The position numbers were made by a program, and so were the translations under genes. The notes under the pieces were generated by a model. That model saw nothing but the letters and a program-made list of their open reading frames with translations. It made no database searches and was not told the DNA's origin. From NCBI GenBank assembly GCA_030374735.1, contig JASCIV010000372.1, positions 1 to 22,469 of the forward strand: a DNA stretch of 22,469 bases, given 5' to 3'. Positions within the stretch are counted from its first letter, which is position 1. Every line of letters starts with the position of its first letter. The stretch comes from Gracilaria caudata. Taxonomy: Eukaryota > Rhodophyta > Florideophyceae > Gracilariales > Gracilariaceae. Shown piece by piece: positions 17,527-22,469 of this stretch.

Positions 17527-17891
17527 ACACCCACCCCCCCAAACCCCTTTCCCCCCCCCCCCCCGCCTCTCGCCCCTCGCTTTCGCCAAAACAATCCCCT
17601 GCACCATCTCTCTCGCATCACGTTTGGCTTGCGACATGAGCGCCCAACACAACAAGTTCCATCCCGCCACCGCCTTGCAGTCATCACCACGCCACTCACT
17701 CCACCACATCCGCTCGAGTCACCGACGCGCTTGACGCTACCCCCGCCGCTTTCCCGCGTCTGGTATTCCATATGTGCCACCTCCGTCGCCACAACACAGC
17801 CCTTCCGCCGCGTCAGCATCCGATGGTCGTTCCATCACCAATCCCCGCATCGCCCCCGCGCTGCGGATGAAAACCGTGCGCCAAGTCAATA
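17260..17891. other. C/T-rich gap with long poly-C tracts
   Basis: The stretch is pyrimidine-rich on the plus strand, with C37 at 17490-17526, C7 at 17534-17540 and C14 at 17551-17564. Pro-rich and Gly-rich frames across it are composition artefacts. It probably includes promoter and leader sequence of the gene starting at 17892. The tract could form G-quadruplex/i-motif structures, and its length may be wrong in the assembly. Confidence 0.6.
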
Positions 17892-18371
17892 TTGTCCGAT
17901 GCCGACCCCGCGCGTAATGAGCTCCCGGACAGTGAGCGCACCGAGAGCGAGGCCCTGTTCCCCTACTCACCGCGTCGCCGCCATCTTTCCAAGCGGCGAC
18001 GTCTGCACATCAACGTCCGCGATCGAACCGTCGCGCGCACGCTGTCCCCGTCGGTGGAGCGCCGTTGGAAACGACAGCGCTTCCTGCGACAAACGCGCGC
18101 CTTGGACAAGGGCATGGCGCTTGTGCTACGCCGCACCAAACGCGATGGTCGCGCCCCAGTGGCCGAAGCGAATCGCAAGGAAACGGCGCGATTGCTTTCT
18201 TCTGATGAGAAGCAGCGCGCTGTGGAGCAGCTTCACACCATTGTTGAACATCTGCACGGGAACAAGCGGTGCAGGTATCAGAGGCATGTTCCTATTGACT
18301 CGCTGCCGTCGCCGCCCGCTTTGAGCGCTCTGTCGGAGCACGCAGCGAGGAGTGACGGTGAGCACGCTTGA
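17892..18371 (+). CDS. Small basic, probably nuclear, protein, 159 aa
   Basis: The frame from the ATG at 17892 reads as a real protein: an acidic N-terminus (MSDADPARNELPDSERTESE), a basic cluster YSPRRRHLSKRRRLH (about 25-40) resembling a bipartite nuclear signal, a second Arg/Lys-rich stretch (RRWKRQRFLRQTR), and a likely amphipathic helix (SSDEKQRAVEQLHTIVEHLHG, shown as a block near 105-125). An overlapping 231-aa frame from 17629 starts in low-complexity leader and is less protein-like. The N-terminal MSD start resembles that of the CFIm25-like gene, but I see no further link. No named family is recognised. Confidence 0.5.
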   Translation: MSDADPARNELPDSERTESEALFPYSPRRRHLSKRRRLHINVRDRTVARTLSPSVERRWKRQRFLRQTRALDKGMALVLRRTKRDGRAPVAEANRKETARLLSSDEKQRAVEQLHTIVEHLHGNKRCRYQRHVPIDSLPSPPALSALSEHAARSDGEHA

Positions 18372-18880
18372 ACACACACAGCGCGTTGGACGTTCAGGCA
18401 GCACGGCCGTGTTTGACATCCATTGCATGGAATCCCCACGGAATCGTTCGTTGTTACTCGGCATTGTACGACTGCACCGCCGTCATATAGCTGGCACGTG
18501 AAGGTGTCCTGGTAGAGTCACCGTATCTCTTCATTCTTGTTTTGGCACCAATGCCGATCATTCGCATAGTCGAGACGGATCGGTTCTGGAAACAACCTGT
18601 GTTTTGTAAACGAAAAGCACCTTCGTCAGCCCGCGCGGCAAGGTTATGACCACGTTGAAGTAAAGTGGCGACATTGTTTTCATCATTGTGCGCCTTACAT
18701 CTCCTCTCTTCCTCGTTTTGTCTTGCACTTGTTGCTCAACTTGTCTAAACCGCTGTCGCTGCCACCATCTCTGTCATTGTAACCGGAGCTAGCTGTAGCA
18801 ATCGACCCCCCTTTTTGAACAGCTTTGAGCAACTCCGTTTTGCGCAGAAGTTGAAATTTAAAACCTGCTTCCGCTGCTTT
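18372..18880. other. Gene-free stretch
   Basis: No frame with protein-like character is seen. T-rich and C/T-rich stretches occur near 18715-18780. Confidence 0.4.
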
Positions 18881-19132
18881 TCATGTGCAAGACGTGATAA
18901 TGGACGTTGAGAAGCTGTCGTGCGTTGCTACCTTGCTGCCACCACTTTGCCCGCGATCAAACACCAGATTAAGGCCCGCACTTTCTCTGATGTTCTGTGC
19001 AGCTGCAATTGCAATTTCGCTGTAGTGTCCTTGATGTATCCATATGTTGCGTTTCTTTACTTCACATCCCATCAAAATTGAAGTGCTTAATGTTAGCTTC
19101 CATTTCCGTTTTACATATCTGAAAAAGATCAA
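18881..19132 (-). CDS. Possible short protein or gene remnant, 83 aa
   Basis: The minus-strand peptide has globular composition (MIFFRYVKRKWKLTLSTSI, KKRNIWIHQGHYSEIAIAAA, GLNLVFDRGQSGGSK). It stands in otherwise empty DNA and has no recognisable domain. It could be the remnant of a larger gene or transposon. The evidence is only composition and an ATG start. Confidence 0.25.
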   Translation of the reverse strand: MIFFRYVKRKWKLTLSTSILMGCEVKKRNIWIHQGHYSEIAIAAAQNIRESAGLNLVFDRGQSGGSKVATHDSFSTSIITSCT

Positions 19133-19750
19133 GTAACAACAGGGATATCCAGGCCTGTGAATGTAAATAGAACAATGCTATCACGTACGAAAACCTGAAG
19201 ACTAAAGATTTCCAATCGTTTCCAGTTGGGAAGTCTACTTCTTACTGGAAATTGCGTTTGCCATGATGGCAATATCACCCACGTTTAGTGGCTGGCTGAT
19301 GGTCAAAGATGATCAGGAAATTGTTTGCCTGCGACAGAGACGGAGGAGATAAGTCATTTATCTCTGTCTTCTCGGCCGTTTCAAAAAGAACTTTTCTAAA
19401 GCTGCAAAAGTTTGTTTACGGTGCGCGGCTTTTACTGATCCGTTAGGCTCGGTTCTGAGCTCTTCAGAAAGTGCTCATTGAACTGGTTCACGTAGTGTAA
19501 CAAATCTCGAAAAGTTTAGTTCATTATCGGCGTTTTAACCGTGTTTGTTTGCAAAATGGCAACATCTACACAGGTACATCTCAGAAACAGGTTCTACAAA
19601 CGATTGCACATTGTCGTATAACGATAACCTCCATGCGATACTGTAACCAGACCAAGTCGAGAGACTGGGGAGGGTCCGTGGTTCGAACCCCAGCTCTGCC
19701 TTTCTCCCTCTCGTTCACCACAGATACATAGAATTTTGTTCATATCAAGA
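19133..19750. other. Gene-free stretch with a hairpin
   Basis: No gene is supported. A hairpin GAGATAA-GTCAT-TTATCTC lies near 19347-19365. A tRNA B-box-like string, GGTTCGAACCCC, at about 19679-19690 lacks the rest of a tRNA. Confidence 0.4.
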
Positions 19751-21274
19751 TCATGAGCTGAGATCAATACTCACCATTCCGCCACTTGAGCGCTTCTCCT
19801 TCTTCGTGTCTTGTTGTAACGCATTCTTCGAATGTTGTCTACGCCGAGTTGGTCCATACTTCTTCGCCACTAATTGTGCAGTGTTAAGAAAGCATCGAAC
19901 ACTTCCACACATACCACTGTGGATACCGTTTTCCAAAAGATGATCAACAATTTTGAGCATATCCTGATCTACCATCTCACGTAAGCACGCTTTGAACGTA
20001 CTTCGACAGGAAGCATCCACCACAATGTGGTCGTTGTTCCGGTGGCGCAGTTTATGAGCGAATATGCTCCAATACTGGCTCCACCATTCTCTCCGAAAAG
20101 GGCCATCTGCGATAACAATGCAAATATCATCGAAGACGGCAGTATCATCTTTGGTACTTACCACACTGCGGGCCATCAAAAACAGTAGTGCCAGCATCTT
20201 CGTCGTGGTAACCTTCGTCCGATCATTGAATGATGGGCTTTGATCATTGTCATCTCCCTGTACCCGCAACGCTTTGGAATCCATGAAACAGGCTTCCCAC
20301 ATGACATCGATCACCCTTTCGAAGCTTCCTCGCCAATCCATACCTACATTCTTTAACCACTCTCCGGCTCTCATATCAGTGTGTCCTCTTTCTGAGCTCT
20401 CCAAAAAAATTTCCACAGCGCATCGAATCGCAGCGCGACATTTTTCGCAGAATCGTTTCAACCCTCGTTGAGCCAGTTCATCACTGATAGTGCCTCCTTG
20501 TTGTAATAGATCGGCCAAATCCAAGTACCTGGCACGTTCTACAATGGACTTGATTTCCGGCATCACATCCACTCTCACAGGACATGCACGTACAGTCCAC
20601 AACCTTGACAGAACATCAATGTTCGAAACAACCTTCCACACAAACAGAGATAAACGTGAAACAGAAGTAGGTTGTAAACTCTGATTCATTGCCCACAAAG
20701 ATCCCAGTTCCAAGGAATGACTCTCCTCCAATTGTGCAGCCAACATCGCCTCGTGCTTTAAATCCTTGATGAAATCTTTGAGGCCTTCTTGTTCATTCAG
20801 CGTTTGGATAATGAAAGTGGGAATGCGTCCACTAGCATGATAAATAACAACAGGCATTGCAATACTTCGTTGTCCGAATTTGAAACGATCTCTGAGGATT
20901 GCCGAAAGTTCATTTCGTACCAGTCGTCGTTTCATCATTTGTCGAACTCGAGCTCCGGACGTAAGAGTGTCACGGACCTTTCCGGCAATGGGTGCCCATG
21001 GTGCAATCATAAGAAGCAATAGCCATACTCGAGCGCTTGAATCCACTTGCGACGCGCCGGCTTGTTGAATGATAACTACGGTCATGAGGATGATGTGCGT
21101 TATGATTGCTAGGAGAGCCAATCGCCATCCGGCAAAGATTTGGTACTCGGCGCTGTCGAACGCGCTTTGTCGACCGGACGGGTTGGATATGAGCGAATAC
21201 CATGCAACGATGAGGGAAGTAAGGAATGCGGTGGTTTCAAACGCACCGAAGCCCAGGAATGATGGCTCGGACAT
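19751..21274 (-). CDS. Membrane-anchored hypothetical protein, 507 aa
   Basis: The intronless minus-strand frame runs from the ATG at 21274 to TGA. Three hydrophobic helices occupy residues about 13-30, 49-71 and 81-97; the remaining 400 residues look soluble and helical. Features include the basic loop MMKRRLVRNEL (about 115-124), a Cys-containing RFCEKCRAAIRCAVE stretch, and REWWSQYWSIFAHKLRHRNN. The C-terminus is Lys/Arg/Ser-rich (RRRQHSKNAL, KKEKRSSGG). I recognise no catalytic motif. The general plan, an N-terminal membrane bundle with a long cytoplasmic region, recalls the 601-aa protein, but no sequence similarity is visible to me. The upstream region carries the 78-bp palindrome about 170 bp from the start. 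The function is unknown. Confidence 0.7.
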   Translation of the reverse strand: MSEPSFLGFGAFETTAFLTSLIVAWYSLISNPSGRQSAFDSAEYQIFAGWRLALLAIITHIILMTVVIIQQAGASQVDSSARVWLLLLMIAPWAPIAGKVRDTLTSGARVRQMMKRRLVRNELSAILRDRFKFGQRSIAMPVVIYHASGRIPTFIIQTLNEQEGLKDFIKDLKHEAMLAAQLEESHSLELGSLWAMNQSLQPTSVSRLSLFVWKVVSNIDVLSRLWTVRACPVRVDVMPEIKSIVERARYLDLADLLQQGGTISDELAQRGLKRFCEKCRAAIRCAVEIFLESSERGHTDMRAGEWLKNVGMDWRGSFERVIDVMWEACFMDSKALRVQGDDNDQSPSFNDRTKVTTTKMLALLFLMARSVVSTKDDTAVFDDICIVIADGPFRREWWSQYWSIFAHKLRHRNNDHIVVDASCRSTFKACLREMVDQDMLKIVDHLLENGIHSGMCGSVRCFLNTAQLVAKKYGPTRRRQHSKNALQQDTKKEKRSSGGMVSIDLSS

Positions 21275-21954
21275 TTGTTAAACACACAATCAGGCTAGTG
21301 CTCATAACAAAGCGCTGCAAGTTGGGGGTTGTAAAGGGGAAAAGGCTAACCTTCGCTGACGACAGGTGATGAATAACATTGCGTGTAGAGGCAGTTGAGC
21401 TGATTCGGCTAATTGTACACGTTGAGGAGAGGAGGAGCTAGCTACTCTGGTGGAGATTCATGGGGCAGCAATGCATGGCGAAGAGCTCTTCACCGCGCAT
21501 TGCTGCTCCATGTTTCTCCACCAGCGTTCATGGTATTCTTCTCGTTCTCAAATCTGGGGCCCCACATCCTACGACGGTAGCGTTCCCTTAGTAGTACATG
21601 TCCGGAGGGCTAGTTCTGTTGCTATTATTCGTGAATTTCGAGCGCATCCCGACGGGCCATTGCATCATGTGACCATGGATAACTTATCCACGACTCGTGA
21701 CAACGATTGTGCTGTGGAAGAGACTGGCTGCATGACGGCCATGGCGATTTGAGCTGGGACAGGTATTGGAACCATCTGTGAAAATCCATCTAGCTGGATG
21801 GAGAAAGCTGATGGAGTGTGTAGGGCAGCAGCACGCACACGATAGAACAGTAAACGAGCTATTAGAAACAAGAAGCGGTGTGAGAAAAGCTTCTCATTAC
21901 TTCCATGGTGGCGGTGTTGCCAGCAGCACTTAGCTCTCTGTGCAACGCACGGAC
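21275..21954. other. Intergenic/upstream region of the 507-aa gene
   Basis: This stretch of about 680 bp holds a purine-rich block (GAGGAGAGGAGGAG), the 78-bp near-palindrome and the 36-bp repeat copy at 21697-21732. The open frame on the plus strand starts at GTG and overlaps the palindrome; I do not accept it as a gene. Confidence 0.5.
21447..21524. repeat. 78-bp near-perfect palindrome
   Basis: The left arm 21447-21485 and right arm 21486-21524 are reverse complements at 33 of 39 positions, with no spacer; the centre is GAGCTC. The outer ends are CTGGTGGAGA and TCTCCACCAG-like. Two of the six mismatches would be G:U pairs in RNA. It could be a foldback element, a small-RNA precursor or a recombination product. 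Confidence 0.85.
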
Positions 21955-22260
21955 ATGAGACAGCTGGACCAAGCAATCGTGGTCCCCAAAATGGCAGCGG
22001 GCGGCGGCGACGTGGTGGAGCTGTTGCCGTTCGGCATGCGCCGGCTGGGCTTCCGGCGACAGATCCGGCGGGCCGGGCCGCGCTACGAGCAGCTGAAGGT
22101 GCGCGATGACGAGGCGCGCGTGGGCAAGACGCTGCCCTCGAGCCAAGAACACAGTGCGTCGTCAAAAGATCTTAGCGCGCGCCTCACGTGCCCACGTGGC
22201 CAGCGCTCGCGTGCGTGCATTCGCGACTCGAGCGCTTGCGTTCCGGGGCTACGTACGTAG
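21955..22260 (+). CDS. Possible basic protein, 5' part only
   Basis: An ATG at 21955 opens MRQLDQAIVVPKMAAGGGDVV, then ELLPFGMRRLGFRRQIRR and YEQLKVRDDEARVGKTLPSSQ, which look protein-like. From about codon 70 the frame enters repeat copy C and loses character, ending at TAG 22258-22260. The real gene may stop or splice at about 22150. The family is not recognised. Overlap with the repeat suggests the repeat inserted into, or was copied with, gene ends. Confidence 0.35.
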   Translation: MRQLDQAIVVPKMAAGGGDVVELLPFGMRRLGFRRQIRRAGPRYEQLKVRDDEARVGKTLPSSQEHSASSKDLSARLTCPRGQRSRACIRDSSACVPGLRT

Positions 22261-22469
22261 CGGCGCTACCCTTGTACGGTACGTGTAGATCGCCCGTGCT
22301 GACGCGCACGTCTTCGGCGGCGACGACGCCACCATCGCGCGCAATGCGGCCGTAGCTGAGAGAGCGCCACGTCCACCAGCGCGGCACCCGTCGTGCTCTG
22401 CTTCCCCCGCCGCTCCGACATGTTGACGCATCCTGGCTCTTGATCGTATTTTCTTCGTCGCCCTGTATC
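22071..22469. other. GC-rich end of window
   Basis: Apart from the frame ending at 22260 and repeat copy C, no gene is visible up to the window edge. Confidence 0.4.
22164..22440 (+). repeat. GC-rich dispersed repeat, copy C
   Basis: It shares CCCACGTGGCCAGCGCTCG, GGCGACGACGCCACCA and GCGGCCGTAGCT with copy B, and the distal TTCCCCC to TGACGCA part with copy A. It keeps the CGTCCACC that precedes the start codon in copy B but lacks the ATG. Relative to B it carries an insert of about 35-50 bp beginning near the perfect 14-bp palindrome GCTACGTACGTAGC (22248-22261). Relative to A it lacks about 120 internal bp. Confidence 0.65.

Noticed and set aside
17629..18324. 231-aa plus-strand frame overlapping the 159-aa gene
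   Set aside because: It starts in C/T-rich leader and has Pro/Arg/Thr-rich composition; the 17892 frame has balanced charge patterns and a clear nuclear-signal-like cluster.
19660..19710. tRNA-like string GGTTCGAACCCC followed by CTCTGCC
   Set aside because: The T-stem does not pair fully, no complementary acceptor strand (GGCAGAG-like) or A-box lies upstream, and no cloverleaf can be drawn. At most a tRNA-derived remnant.
21450..21752. 100-aa plus-strand frame
   Set aside because: It starts at GTG inside the palindrome, has no domain, and its shared peptide with 5.1 kb is explained by the 36-bp DNA repeat.

Overview
The window looks like intron-poor nuclear DNA from a eukaryote, probably a microalga or other protist. 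The reasons are a TIR–NB-ARC–WD40 receptor, a fragment resembling the mRNA 3'-processing factor CFIm25, a TATAAAAG box about 50 bp before a possible start codon, pyrimidine-rich leaders, long non-coding gaps and no bacterial operon structure. I cannot name the species; a red alga is only a weak guess. Composition is mosaic: GC-rich islands (about 4.0-4.5, 16.1-18.4 and 22.0-22.4 kb) sit in more AT-rich DNA.

Layout. (1) 14-3907 (+): one frame encodes TIR, NB-ARC, winged helix, helical linker and WD40 blades, but two in-frame TGA codons break it. Seven WD40 blades lie on an almost exact 129-bp tandem repeat. (2) 4.0-6.7 kb: mostly non-coding, with a GC-rich dispersed repeat (copy A), a small possible gene, short hairpins and one arm of a ~590-bp inverted repeat. 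(3) 6.8-8.7 kb: two minus-strand unknown genes. (4) 8.7-11.7 kb: a TAGTCA motif cluster, two weak ORFs, and a minus-strand gene for a small protein with a SHOCT-like segment and an acidic tandem-repeat tail. (5) 12.35-14.16 kb (+): a 601-aa polytopic membrane protein whose C-terminal segment resembles the SHOCT-like segment of the divergent neighbour. (6) 14.6-15.8 kb: a hairpin, the second arm of the inverted repeat and a decayed gene around it. (7) 16.1-18.4 kb: GC-rich island with repeat copy B directly before a CFIm25-like fragment, a long poly-C tract and a small basic protein. (8) 18.4-19.75 kb: largely empty. (9) 19.75-21.27 kb (-): a 507-aa membrane-anchored unknown protein. (10) 21.3 kb to the end: a striking 78-bp near-palindrome, a short unknown ORF and repeat copy C.

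Functionally, the only confident assignment is the TIR/STAND receptor. Such proteins sense a ligand through the repeat domain, oligomerise through the nucleotide-binding domain, and signal through TIR, often by NAD+ cleavage. Nothing visible ties the other genes to it in a pathway. The repeated paralogous fragments, frame breaks and homogenised repeats suggest a fast-evolving accessory region. The best candidates for something undescribed are the divergent pair sharing the SHOCT-like segment, the 78-bp palindrome, the dispersed CACGTG-containing repeat family, and the inverted repeat around the central genes.
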